Positions 11,101 through 23,486 of a stretch of 64,000 nt of DNA are shown here, in pieces. A program made the position numbers and the translations under genes. How positions within the stretch are numbered: the stretch's first letter is position 1; each line of letters opens with the position of its first letter. Below the pieces are notes generated by a model that made no database searches, was not told the origin of the DNA, and saw nothing but the letters and a program-made list of their open reading frames with translations. Source of the DNA: Solen grandis (Eukaryota > Mollusca > Bivalvia > Adapedonta > Solenidae); NCBI GenBank assembly GCA_021229015.1, contig CM037777.1, positions 65,379,946-65,443,945 on the forward strand, in the 5' to 3' direction.

Positions 11101-13245
11101 AAACCGTTAAAAACTCAATCAAACTGAAAATTATTTACGCAGAAAATAGAAGGTTTCTAGAGTGTAACCTATACATTCTTTAAAATTTTTAGAAGAATTC
11201 ATCAATTTATACTTTCTGCAGAGCGCTTACAAACTTTTTGATTTTACGTCTATTCTGATGTCATAGGAATAAGAATATTATTGCATATGAAATTTCAGAA
11301 TTGGTATCATATTGAATTTATTGCACCAGAAATGAAAACATATAATGATCCCATTACGTCAAATGACGTCTGGCCTATGTAGATCTAAAGAAAACGTTTT
11401 GGATTTAATATGTGTGAATTTCAGCTTTTTACCTCGAATAGGTCTCTGAAATACTTAATTACTTAATGCTTAATTTCGAGGTCATATTTTCGAAACTTGG
11501 TTTCAACACAGAACCCCAGTCTTTCCAATATTTTGAAAGCGAAAGTTAGGATTCACAAGAAAAGCCTTACTTAAACCATCTGTGAAATATACTAGAAAAT
11601 CGATTCAAGAATAATTTCTGCAGAGCGTATACGAACGTTTTAACTGACGTCAAATCTAGCATCTTATGACGTCCTATGAATTTGAAAATCATTTCATTCG
11701 AAATTATTTGCCATACAATTTTCATTGTTCTTGGCCTTTGCTAATTACATTTTCCGAAAATGTTAAAAAATATGTAAAAGTGAAAGTAGGGTATTTTCCG
11801 AAAATGCAATACCACGTGACCGTAACGTCGCTAAAGGTATCAAAACCAAGACAAATCTGTCAACTTTTTTAGAAATCTTTTAGACCTTCTGACGTCATAT
11901 GATGTCAAATGACGTTCGACTTCACAGAATAGAAAGTGGTCTTATAGACTTATATTCAGTCCAAATATCAGCTTTCTAACTCACTTGGAAGCGATTTTAT
12001 ACGTATTTGAAATTTGACGTCAATGTTTCGAATCTTGGATTCGCCATAGTACCATTGCCTTTTCAAATCTGACACAGCGATACACAACTAAAGCGATACA
12101 TATTCATTTTGTGAAATTTTGCTGAAAATCGGTCCAGAAATGATGGCTGTAGACCGCGTAAAACCTTTTTGTCCTGACGTCAAATTTGATGTTATATGAC
12201 GCCACATGAATATGAAATACATTCCATTCAAAAGGACATGATTTGTTGTACATGTCATTAAATTTTCATGGTCCTGGGAACTTTACAACATATTAAAATT
12301 AACGCGTAGATATCAGAATTTTTTTGACCTAATGACGTCATATGACATCAAATGACGTTCATCTTCACAGAATGGAAAGGACACTAAAAGGCTTATAATA
12401 TGTCCAAATATAAATTTTTTTCTTACTCATATGAAAGCGATTTAATACGCATTTGAATTTTGACGTCAATGGTTCGAATTTTGGATTCGCCATAAAACAT
12501 TTGCCTTTTCGAATTTTGAAAAACGGACACCGGGATGCACAACTAGAGCGTAACATACACATTCTGTGAAATTTTGATGAAAATCGGTCAAGAAATAATG
12601 GCTGTAGACCGCGTAAAATCATTTCTAGACGACGTCAAATTTGACGTCAAAACACATCATAGGCAAATAAAATCATTGAAATGCAAAATGTTCTATCTGA
12701 AGCATATGCTTTTTAATTTTCAAGGTGCTCCGACGTTTTCAATATATAGATTTTAACACGTAAAAATTTGAAATTACTTTTCTTCTCATGACGTCATATG
12801 GCGTCATATGACTTTCATCTTCAGAAAATGTAAAGAAAACCTAGAGACTTATATTCTGACCAAATATCAGATTTCTAGCTTATCTGGAAGTGATTTTATA
12901 CTCATTTGAAATTTCACCTCATTGGTTCGAATATTGGATTAGCCATAGAACCAATGCCTTTTCGAATTTTGAAAAACCGGACACGGGAATGCACAACTAG
13001 AGCGTAATATACACATTCTGTGAAATTTTGATGAAAATCGGTCTAGAAATAATGGCTGTAGACTGCGTACAATCTTTATCACCTGACGTCAAATCTGACG
13101 TTATATGACGTCATATGAATATAAAATTTATTTCTTTCGAAAGCACATCGCTTGAAATATAAGCCATAAAATTTTCATTGTTCTGGGCCAATGGCAACAC
13201 ATCGAAATTAGCCGAGGAAGAAATAAAGAATAATAATAAGAAGAA
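11062..13245 (-). mobile_element. Hairpin-CTAG element with about 3-4 core units
   Basis: Core landmarks GTTTCGAATCTTGGATTCGCC and variants lie near 12,030, 12,470 and 12,923, spaced about 440-453 bp. Each unit has the ATGGCTGTAGACCGCG phrase, paired TGACGTCA-type motifs, and the CTCATCTGGAAGCGATTTTA phrase or a variant. The tail is an AAT-rich stretch at 13,218-13,245. Confidence 0.6.
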
Positions 13246-13285
13246 CTAGATTTCATTCATCGATACGAATGATAGGACTTTCTGC
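13246..13285 (-). repeat. Hairpin-CTAG element end (5)
   Basis: CTAG is at 13,246-13,249. The stem is CATTCAT/ACGAATG with one G-to-A mismatch compared with terminus 3. GATAGGACTTTCTGC follows. Confidence 0.65.
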
Positions 13286-15548
13286 TTCATTTCGTAAACA
13301 GTATAAGCGAAAAATTTCAAAGGATCAAATTCCTCAATTTAAATTGCTTTTGTATAGCCATAACTACCATAAACTTTGAAAAATAAGCCGTTTAACCTGG
13401 AGGATATAGCAAAAGTAACAGAACATATTTTTATATATATATCAATTTCATTTAACTTGACATGTTTCTATAATCGATGTTCCAAAACAAAGTTACTTTA
13501 AATTCCAACTAAGTCGGTTTTCACATAATTCGGTCTACCTTTATAGGTTTTCAAGATATTAGCAATGATGACCTTGAACTTAACTCTTTTTTTCCGGAAA
13601 TGAAAGTGACATTGTTCCATAGGATCAAATGCTGCACCTTCAGTTAATATTCATATAAATGAAACAAAAAATAAGGCCTACAGGCTTTAAAAGCAGTTGA
13701 ACTTCAATAAAAAATATGGCCTTATGAGTATTATGATGTCATATGATGTTCATCTTCTCAGAATGTAAAGAAGACTCAGAGACTTATATTCAGTTCAAAT
13801 ATTAGCTTTCTATCTTATCTGAAGTGATTGTACACGTTTCTGAACAGAAATTTAATGTCAGTGGTTCTAGTCTTGGATTCGCAATAAAACATACTAGTAT
13901 GCCTTTTTGAATTTGGAAAAACGAACACGGGTAGGCATAATTAGAACGTAACATACACATTCTGTGAAATTTTAATTGGAATCGATCCAGAAATAATGGC
14001 TGTAGATGTAGACCGCGTACAAACATTTGTAGATAACGTAAAGTGTGACGTCAAATGACGTCATAGGCATAAGAAAATCAATGAAATGAAATATTCAGTA
14101 TCTTAGATATAAGCAATAAACTTTTCACGCCCATGGGATATCTGCAAAATATAGAAATTAACGCGTAGATAAAAGATATTCTTTTTGACGTGATGACGAC
14201 ATTAGACGTCAAATGACGTTCGTCATAACAGAAGAGAAAAAAAAGTCTTAGAGACTAATATTCATTCCAATTATAAGCTTTCTAACTCATCTGGAAGCGA
14301 TTTTATACAAATTTGAAATTTGACGTCAATGGTTCGAATCTTGGATTCGCCATAGAACCATTGCCTTTTCGACTTTGGAAAACCGGACACCGGGATACAC
14401 AACTAAAGCGTAATATATACATTCTGTGAACTTTTGATGAAAATCAGTCCAAAAATAATGGCTCTAGACCGCGTAAAACCGTTTTGTACTGACGTCAAAC
14501 CTGACGCCATATGACATCACATGAATATAAAATAGAATGCATTCAATAGTACATTATTTCTTGTAAATGCCGTTAAATTTCCATGGTCTTGGTAACTTTA
14601 TAACAAATTCAAATCAAGGCGTAGTTATAAGAAATTCTTTTTGACCTTATGACGTGATTTGACGTCAAATGACATTCTTCCTCACAGAATTTATAGTACA
14701 TTTAGAGAGTTATAACCTGTCCAAATATCAGCTTTCTAACTCATCAAGAAGCGATTTTATACGTATTTAAATTTGACGTAAATGGTTCGAATCTTGGATT
14801 TGCCATAGAACCACTGCCTTTGAGAATCTGGAAGAAAAGACACAGGGATGCACAACTAGAGCGTAATATACACATTCTGTGAAATTTTGATGAAAATCGG
14901 CCAAGAAATAATGGCTGTAGCCCGCGTACAAACATTTTTAGACGAAGTCAAGTTTGACTTCAAAACACCTCATAGGCAAAGGAAAATCATTGAAGTGCTA
15001 TATGTTCAATATGAAGTATGTGCTATTAAATTTTGTAAGGAACTCGGACGTTTTCAACATATAAAAATTAACACATAAAAATTAGATATTACTTTTTACC
15101 TCATAACGTCATATGTCGTTCATCTTCTCAGAATGTACAGAAATCTTAGATACTAATATACTATCCAAATAATAGCTTTTTAGCTCATCTGGAAGCGATT
15201 TTATTAGAATTTGAAATTTGACGTCAATGGTTCGAATCTTGGATTCGCCATATAACTATTGCCTTTTCGAAATTGGAACAACGGACTCAACTAGAGCCTA
15301 ACATACACATTTTGTGAAATTTTGATGAAAATCGGTCCAGAAATAATGGCTGTAGACCGCGTAAAACCTTTTTCACGTGACGTCATATCTGACATTATAT
15401 GACGTCATATGAATATGATCTTCATTGCATCCGGAAGCTCATGGTTTGAAATATACGCCATAAAATTGTCATTGTTCTGAGTCAATGGCAACACATCGAA
15501 AGTAACACAAATAAAAGAGGAAGAAAAAAAGAATAAGAATAAGAATAA
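13246..15548 (-). mobile_element. Hairpin-CTAG element with about four core units
   Basis: Core landmarks are near 13,864, 14,331, 14,783 and 15,230, with spacings of about 467, 452 and 447 bp. The left segment contains CATTGTTCCATAGGATCAAATGC near 13,611, as in the element at 9374. No gene is seen. Confidence 0.6.
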
Positions 15549-15587
15549 CTAGATTTTGTTTGCACGGCAAACGATAGGACTTTCTGC
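15549..15587 (-). repeat. Hairpin-CTAG element end (6)
   Basis: CTAG is at 15,549-15,552. TGTTTGC/GCAAACG pair with a T-G wobble at the outer position. GATAGGACTTTCTGC follows. Confidence 0.7.
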
Positions 15588-16505
15588 AAACCGTTTAAAA
15601 CTCAATCAAACTTTAAATTATTAATGCGGAATAAGCAGAAAATATTAGCTATCTAGAATGTTACCTATACATTCTTTGAAAATTTTAGTAACATTCATCA
15701 ATTTATAATGTTTGCAGATCGCTTACAAAGTTTTTGATCCGACGTCTATTCTGATGTCATATGGATGTGAATATAATTGCATACAAAAATTCAGCATATT
15801 CAATACATGCCATAATTATTTTGTAATTCTGGACCATTGGGATCACACTGAATTTATTGCACGAGAAATGAAAACATATAATAACCCCATGACGTCAAAT
15901 GATGTCCGGCCTATGAAAATCTGAAGAAAACCTTTAAATTTACAATATGTGTGAATTTCAGCTTTTTATATCATACGGAGTATTCAATCTGACTTAAGTC
16001 ATCTCCTATATACACGCTACACTACATAAGATCGTAGGCAGATCGTGTACTAAATTTAATTTCGAGGTCATATTTTTTTAACTTGGTTTCACCACAGAAC
16101 CTCAGTCTTTTAAATATTTTGGAAACGAAAGTAAGGATGCACAACAAAAGCCTAACTTATACCTTCTGTGAATTTACTAGAAAATCCATGTAAAATTAAA
16201 TTCTGCAGAGCGCGTACACACATTTTAACTGACGTCAAATCTAGCGTCTATGATGTCATATGACGTGCTATGAATTTGAAAATAATTGCATTCAAAAGAC
16301 ATGGTCTGAAATATTTGCCATACAATATTCACTGTTCTGGGCCATTGCCAATTACATTTTCCGAAAATGTTTAAAATTATGTAAAAGTGAAAGTAGGGTA
16401 TTTTCTATTTTCCAAAAATGCTTAACTTACAGTGTAGCAATACCACGTGACCAGGACGTCACTGAAGGCATCAAAACCAAAACAAAACTGCCAACTCTTG
16501 TCTCT
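15549..16505 (-). mobile_element. Hairpin-CTAG element, truncated
   Basis: It resembles the left part of the 11,062 element (compare AAACCGTTTAAAACTCAATC and ACATTTTCCGAAAATG near 16,358). It stops near 16,505 without a core array. Confidence 0.55.
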
Positions 16506-16790
16506 GCTTGAACATAGAAAAGTATCCGTAAGTAGTATAGGTTAGTTCATATTTGCCTTTAACTACACAATATACCCAGTCAGCAGAAGTTATCGGGCCA
16601 ATATAGCACTGATATCGGCACCTATGTCTGCACTGTGGGTGATTAATACCCCCGTAAAATGCTTTGATACAGGAGAAGCCAGACTCCAGGCGGAGCAAAG
16701 ATAAGAACCTGTATACACAGATTATTATATATGATAGCAATCAATAAGTAAGTAAAGTCATTTTTTTTAAAGTGGATAGAGAATCACTTA
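16506..16790. other. No gene supported
   Basis: A slightly GC-richer patch (about 16,550-16,700) gives an 89-residue minus-strand open frame starting at a TTG codon. I see no domain, splice signals or codon bias supporting it, so it may be an unrecognised dispersed repeat. Confidence 0.4.
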
Positions 16791-16799
16791 TGGTTGTTT

Positions 16800-17560
16800 G
16801 GCACAGCATAATAAAAGTGTAGTCACAGTTCTTGGACATTGCACTTCTCTTTGTCGCCACCTGTTTACATTTTAAGTTTCAAGTAAATACCATGTATAAT
16901 ATTCAATTAATTTGGGCAAAAAAAAAAAAGTTGAACAAAGGGAGATAATTAAGAAATGGGACCAGGTAGAGTTTTTTGGACACTGCACTTTTCCTAGTTG
17001 CCATCAGATTCTGGTTACATTTTAAATTTCAAGTCAATACATTGTATAATATTTGAGTAATGTTCCGGTCAAGAAAAACAAAATTAACCAAAAGGAGATA
17101 ATGCAAAAATTGAATCAGGGCAATAACTCTGCCATCCTTGAGACAACAAAAATTTCCCCCCTCAATTCACACACAAAATTTGAACCGAGTTGGTTAAGAA
17201 ATGTAGTTCGCATCACAAGATATTTAAAGTTGAATCAGTGGCAATAACTCTGTAATCCTTGTGGGAACAAAGTGAAATTCGCGTCTTGCACACCTACTGC
17301 TAATGATGGACATTCTTTGCAAAGTATTACATGAATCAGACTGAAATTGAAAGAGGAATTCACTGGACAAGACATTTCAAGTTGATTTAGGGGCAATAAG
17401 TTTGTAATCCTTGTGGGAATGAAGTGAAATTTGCGTCTTGAACATTTAGTGCTTCTGATAAATATTTATGCCAAGTAGCAGATTTTGCTTACAGATCCCA
17501 TGACCGACTGACCAACAGGCTGATTCTCTTCCATTTGTGCTAGTATACAGGGGTTTTCAT
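16800..17560. repeat. Core-repeat region with 'GGCAATAACTCTG' units
   Basis: Two diverged units near 16,832 and 16,973 (about 141 bp apart) share TTGGACAnTGCACTT and TTACATTTTAA. Two further units near 17,227 and 17,389 (about 162 bp apart) share GTAATCCTTGTGGGAA. A degenerate GACCGACTGACC tract lies near 17,501. GGCAATAACTC phrases of this kind are dispersed in mollusc genomes, from general knowledge. Confidence 0.5.
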
Positions 17561-19647
17561 TTCAAAACAAATATAAATCAATAAAAACCTGGTATCATAT
17601 TAATTAATATAAAATCTTAAGGTTTTTATAACAGGATTGCTTGCAACGCTGTTCTAAGGAAGCACACATTTTGGATTGGACAACAATTCGGAGCTATATT
17701 AAGAATTTTTTTATTTATAGATTTCCCTCTTTCTTACTACACAGAGAAAAAAGTCCAAAATTTATTTTCTCTCCTAACAGTAAATGGTGACAATTTTCAT
17801 ATTTATTTCTAACTCAGTACGATTGCGTTATGGAAGTCAAAATTAAATAAAAATGTGTTGAAAATAGATGCTGGAGATATTGTATTTAATAAAATGTAAT
17901 GAAAACAGATAATATGCAGGAGACAAAGTCGCAATTCATGCGGAGATATTTCGAACCATAATTGGCTGGAATTTCCAGCAATAGCCGACAATATATAAAT
18001 TGTAGGTTTAAGACCCAGTCGGTTTTTTTTTCTTTCTTTTTTTTTTAAACCTAATTGTTTTTGTTGTTGCTTTTTTTAATATCTTTTGCAATATTAGACA
18101 TACATATTTTTGCCATAATGAAAATCAGTAATTTAAGTACATGTATATATATATATAAAACACTAAATTACATGTGATTCAGATCTCACTCGAGGACGCA
18201 CACTTTAAAAAATGAAATATTGTGCGTCCCGTCGGATGCATGCAAATTTGATAAATTGAAACTCAAATTATCATGGTTAATGATTTGTCTGCACCGTTTA
18301 ATCAGTTCAACTTCATAATGGTTTATAGTCCAGGGTTTTCCCCATGCGCTTGTGTTGATGTGCAACATGCTTTAATTTTGCCGACATATCATAATCCCTA
18401 CTGGGACCCATGTTTACATACACTGAAATACACACGCGTGTGTATATATTCTCCAAATCACCTGTCACATGCATTTGATTGACAGATCAGCCAAGGGCGT
18501 GTTGAATTTTATCACAGCATCCATGCATCACTAATTCTTGACAGTGATGCGCCATGTTTGTGTTGATAATAAGTATGCATTAATTTTACCAAAAGAGTGA
18601 TGGCACTGATTACAGCATTAATATAAAAAAAAATGTCCAAGAGACAACCGTACAATTTAAAGGGAAAAATTAAAATGGGAGTCATTAAAAAAGACGAAAA
18701 TTAATCTGCCCTGGAATGATCATATGTATGTCAAACGCGAAAGGTAGCCAGTCAATAAAGAAAAATAAAACAATGGATTTACTTCCCAGGGCAAAAATGT
18801 GTATTTTTTTGTCTCAACGTCTGTTAGTCTGTAATTTGGGTCATCGTGTTTTAATGATTGAAATCCTTCGCTGTAATATAATCTTAACAGAGCTGTATTT
18901 CAATAGAGATTTGACTGTTTCGTTACATTTTGGAGTATACTTAGTTAATGTAAATTTTAACACCAATGAACTAGCAGTATAATTGGACATTTGTTAAGAA
19001 AAGATGACCTGTAATTTGATGGTTGTCGCATTACGACAGAATATGTTCAAAAAAAAATTACAAGATGAAAAAAGAAAGAGCAATGCTGTTTTGGGTTAAA
19101 AAAAAACACTATTTCAAATTGCCTCAAAATACCATCCGTTAAGCATTTCTTTTTTTCCCTTTTTTTGATTAACAAAAATAAATAAATTTAAAAAACAATT
19201 TTGCCACAGGCATATACGTATAAAGTACATTCAGGTTTTGAAAAAGACAATAATGTAATGCCCAGGCATTACTAATTTTACTTATCTTTGTGTTTGTCTT
19301 TGGGTTGGCTCTATTTATTGATGATTTTGCAGCTTTGTCTGACAAATCACATAAATTTTGACAGTTGACTGACTTATTTGCCAGCTCAAAAAGCCTTACG
19401 CCAGGATCATTCTCTCTTCGTGTCACATTTGCGACCGCACATTTGCATTCGATGTAAACCTGCCATGTAAACCATTTGTCTGTATTTAGATACTCAACGT
19501 GGATTAGATGTCATTTCCAGCTTGATTACTTTTACAAGTAAATCCGATTGATTATTGGCAGAACATCGTATTTTTAAAAGTTTAAATCTGCACACGCCTG
19601 TTTCCACGAGGGCGACCATTTTGTTTCCACCGGTTGTTGTTTTGGTG
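17561..19647. other. No gene supported
   Basis: The stretch is AT-rich with only scattered frames of at most 88 residues. A T-rich tract lies at 18,027-18,047 and a short (TA)n at about 18,143-18,157. No repeat landmark of the main superfamily and no CRE palindrome array is visible, so this is one of the more unique-looking parts of the window. Confidence 0.45.
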
Positions 19648-20510
19648 CTGGGGTGCGATTATGGGTCGTTTCGCCCCAATTTCCTTTCGCCCTATACCCT
19701 TTCGCCCTAATTCCCTGTCGCCCTATTCCATGTAGCCCTTAACTGTGAGTCTGTTCGCCCTATTGTAATTTTGGTGGATTTGAATGAAATAATATATAAA
19801 TGTTTGTGTATTCGGTTGTAATATTTTATGCATGTATGTTTAAATGGGTATGTATTCATATTACATATATCAAAATTTGTTGCACAAGCGATACATAATG
19901 AAACATCCATCTCGGAATGACAGTTTCAGTTTTTTTACATCTTATATACCCTAACATTAGCGGTGTATTTATAAATAAATAAATAAATAAATTCACGTTT
20001 GTTTCGTTTTAAGCCCTTATTCAATATTTCACCACTTATCATAAATGAAAGAGACAGGGTGTAAAAAATAAGTATGTTAAATGAGACAATACGAATGCCG
20101 AAAATACTATAGTTTGTACATAATTAACAAATTATCTGCAAAGTTGCTATAAATTGACAACATATATATGAAAGAACTATGCAAACTGATTAAATACTTG
20201 CTTTGATAACCAATTATTTCTTTAATTATTTCAGTATGTGTTTGCAAAGTAAGTCTTTTGATCTGATCAAGTATATAATTCATGTTATTATTGTTAAAAT
20301 CGTTTAAGAATATATCTAATCAGGATTAAAACAACATGTTTCCTCGTGCATAATTTTTTTAAATACCAAGACAATATTCATCATCATTTTGTAATATCCA
20401 TTTTGTTTATTAATTTATAATTTTATTTGGGCGAATGAACCCACATTGTAGGGCGAACTGACTCGGACGAAAGTGTACTTGGGGCGAATGAACCCGATAC
20501 CCTGGGGTGC
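19648..20510. mobile_element. TTCGCCC terminal-repeat element, about 845 bp
   Basis: A possible 9-bp target duplication CTGGGGTGC lies at 19,648-19,656 and 20,502-20,510. Between them the left end has repeated TTTCGCCCTA-type phrases (about 19,666-19,765). The right end has the inverted form, GGGCGAATGAACCC twice and TAGGGCGAACTG (about 20,429-20,497). The interior is AT-rich without an open frame. The inverted ends suggest a MITE-like DNA element; no superfamily can be assigned. Confidence 0.55.
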
Positions 20511-20559
20511 CCTATGTACTGTACTGTACTATAATGATAAAGAATAGAATTTAAGACAC

Positions 20560-20937
20560 CATTAAATTATAGTCAACACTTGTTTAGCTAGTAATATCAA
20601 TTGGATATTAGTAAAAAGTTAATTTTGCAATTTATATGACTAATAAATATCTGTAAAATTACATTTTCCGAAAATGTTTCAATTATCGTGAAAGCGAAAG
20701 TAGGATATAATTGGGTTTAAATTCGTATTTTTGATGTAACTTCCTGATACTTTAATCAATTTCAAAACTCTAGGTACCAAAATAATCGTCTTAAAATTCT
20801 CTACATCTCACTTGCTAAATGTGTGCACTTATTTCCAATGATTCTTAAGATATAAAACCTTAAACTCTTATACATAAGGCAAAATCGCTGAAATTCTACA
20901 TGATTAAATTCTTGTTTTTGATGTTACTTCCTTATAC
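20560..20937 (-). mobile_element. Superfamily fragment ending at gap
   Basis: It is homologous to about 5280-5650 (TCAACACTTGTTTAGCTAGT, ACATTTTCCGAAAATG) in the same orientation. It is cut by the N run. Confidence 0.6.
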
Positions 20938-21037
20938 NNNNNNNNNNNNNNNNNNNNNNNNNNNNNNNNNNNNNNNNNNNNNNNNNNNNNNNNNNNNNNN
21001 NNNNNNNNNNNNNNNNNNNNNNNNNNNNNNNNNNNNN
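20938..21037. other. Assembly gap of exactly 100 N
   Basis: A run of 100 N is the usual placeholder for a gap of unknown size. Repeat orientation is plus-type before it and inverted after it. Confidence 0.95.
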
Positions 21038-21531
21038 AATCCGTTTATGGAAGTTATGGCCCTACAAAAACAATTTAAAAGAAGGAATTTGATATCCTTA
21101 TACTTAAGACGTCATACAACGTCAGATTAGACGTCAGGCGAAAAAGTTTTTATGCGGTCTACAGCCATTATTTCTTGACCGGTTTTCATCAAAATGTCAC
21201 AGAATGCTCTAATTGTGCATCCCGGTATACGTTTTTCCAAATTCGAAAAGGCAAGGGTTCTATGGCGAATCCAATATTCGAACCATTGACGTCAAAATTC
21301 AAATACGTATAAAATCGCTTCCAGACTGCTGATTTTTTAACAAATTATTTTTTCGTGTCTGCTTTATATTCTGAGCAGAAGAACGTCATATAACGTCGTA
21401 TGACGTCATAATGCTAATAAAACTTTCGAATTAAAACTAAACGGTTTTAACCTCTGTAGGTTTTATTTTTTGTATGATTTGCGTGAAATTTTGACTGAAG
21501 ATGCAGTATTAGATTCTATTGAGCCATGATA

Positions 21532-21566
21532 CTTCCGTTTCCGGAAAATCCCAAAGGTCAAGGTCA
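21532..21566 (-). promoter_or_regulatory. Composite motif cluster in repeat (inverted copy)
   Basis: In inverted orientation it has ETS-like ACTTCCGTTTCCGG, kappa-B-like GGAAAATCCC (21,543-21,552) and AAAGGTCAAGGTCA. It is the same module as 6113 and 40,357. Confidence 0.35.
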
Positions 21567-23459
21567 TATATCAATTATCATGTTTTTCTTCATCCTTAAA
21601 TATCCCAAAAAGGTAAATATTATATACTATGTGTATAATTTGTAGTGCTTAGAAAGACCTTTCAGATGATATTTAGTTTTTGATAATCGGGGTTAAATCG
21701 GTTGAGTTATGGCGGAGAATCGAAAATTTGGTAACCCCCAGTGTCTTTAACAGTTTATATCTCGAAAACCTATGATTTTCGAAAATATAAATATGAACAT
21801 TGTTTGTAGACAAATATTTTGCCGACCTAATGATGCTATAAGTTTAATGATTGGCCTAAGATTCACGGAGTAATGAAAAAAAAAAAAAAGAAATTCGTTG
21901 GCAATTTTTGTAGTGTAATTTTTTGGCAGTTTTCAGGGGGTTCATAAGAGTTTGTATCTCTAAAAATATTGAAAATATTCATATACATAAAGCATGTGAA
22001 ATGTAGAGAATTTTCAGACGATCAATTTGGTACCTTAAGTTTTGAAATTGACCAAAGTATAAGGAAGGAACATCAAAAAGAAGAATTTAAACATATAGAA
22101 TTTCAGCGATTTTGCCGTTATGTCAAAGTCCACACATTAAGCCAGAGAGATGTAGACAATTTTCAGACGATTATTTTTGTACCTTAAGTTTTGAAATTGA
22201 TCAAAGTATAAGGAAATTACATCAAAAATAACAATTTAAACCCAACTGTAAGAAAAATCCTACTTTCGCTTTCACCCTATTTGAAGCATTTTCGGAACAT
22301 CATGTAAGTTTATAGATATGTATTAGCCATATAAATTCCTAAAAAACAAAACCTTTTACTTATATCGATATTACTAGCTTAACAAGTGTTGACAATGATT
22401 TAATGTTTTTTCAAATAATTTTATTTACGTTACTTATACATATCAGTTGCAGCATTGCGTTACCCATATTCCTTTGCGCGTTTTGATACATGTCATTTAG
22501 ACCGTTGTTGAAACATTGCAATTTCCCGACTTTATTGTTGCATCAATCGATAAATGTTGTACAAGCTATATTCCAAATTTATGATAAATGATATGCTGTG
22601 TGAAAATATATGTTTAAGTACTATGTAATTTAATTGCCAGCATGAGCGTGTATAAGTGTAGACGTTTGAAACAAAATGATCAACACATTTCATCCGTTCA
22701 AGACGCTGCAAGCTTATTTTTCTGTTAGCTAAAAGGGCCAAATGAAGGAACTTTGTGTAATACAGTCGTCCCCACCGTATATACAAGCGTTATTGAAATT
22801 CAAATCACGAGGCTACACGCGTCGACGATTCTATTGCATGGTAGCATTTACGATTTCATTGCCGCGGCTGTACACGAAAATAAAAAAAGGAATTTTGATA
22901 TGCAGAATTAAGAGGTTGTTTAAGTTTAATTGCTTATATTTTGAAAACCTATAAAACTAGACCCAAATATGCACAATTGAATTGTATGGATTTTCAGGCC
23001 ATTTATTTTGGTACCTAGAATACTAAAATTGGTCATGTAATAAGAAATCGATATCAAAATAAAGATTGATTTATATTTGCCATATGGCTTATTTCACCAA
23101 ATTCATGCATTAGAAGTCCATATGAAAAAAAAGTAAACGATAGGGAATTTAGTATATATTCTTTCTAACGGTATTACTCTTTACATTTGACAATGTAAGT
23201 AGAGTCTTATCATTCGTATTTGCATGAATTCTTACTGAAGGTGCAATGCAATATTTGATCCTATGGAACAATGTCCTTTCCATTTCCGGAAAAATGTTAA
23301 GTTTAAGGTCATCATTGCTTCATCATCTTGCATGATCTTGAAAATCTATAAAGCTAGACCAAATTATGTGACAATCGAACTCATGAAAGTTATGGTCATA
23401 CAAAAGCAAGTTAAAAGCAGGAATTTGATATCTTTTTACTCTTTTTTTTCGCTTTTAGT

Positions 23460-23486
23460 TTTTGATAAATGTTGCAGAAAATCTAG
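23460..23486 (+). repeat. CTAG element end lacking its hairpin
   Basis: This plus-strand reading GCAGAAAATCTAGTTATT keeps the inner GCAGAAA and the terminal CTAG-T, but the hairpin between them is missing. It gives a natural deletion for comparison with the 14 intact ends. Confidence 0.5.

Noticed and set aside
9374..16505. CRISPR-like regular repetition
   Set aside because: Units are about 450 bp with no short repeat/unique spacer alternation, and the sequence is eukaryotic in character.
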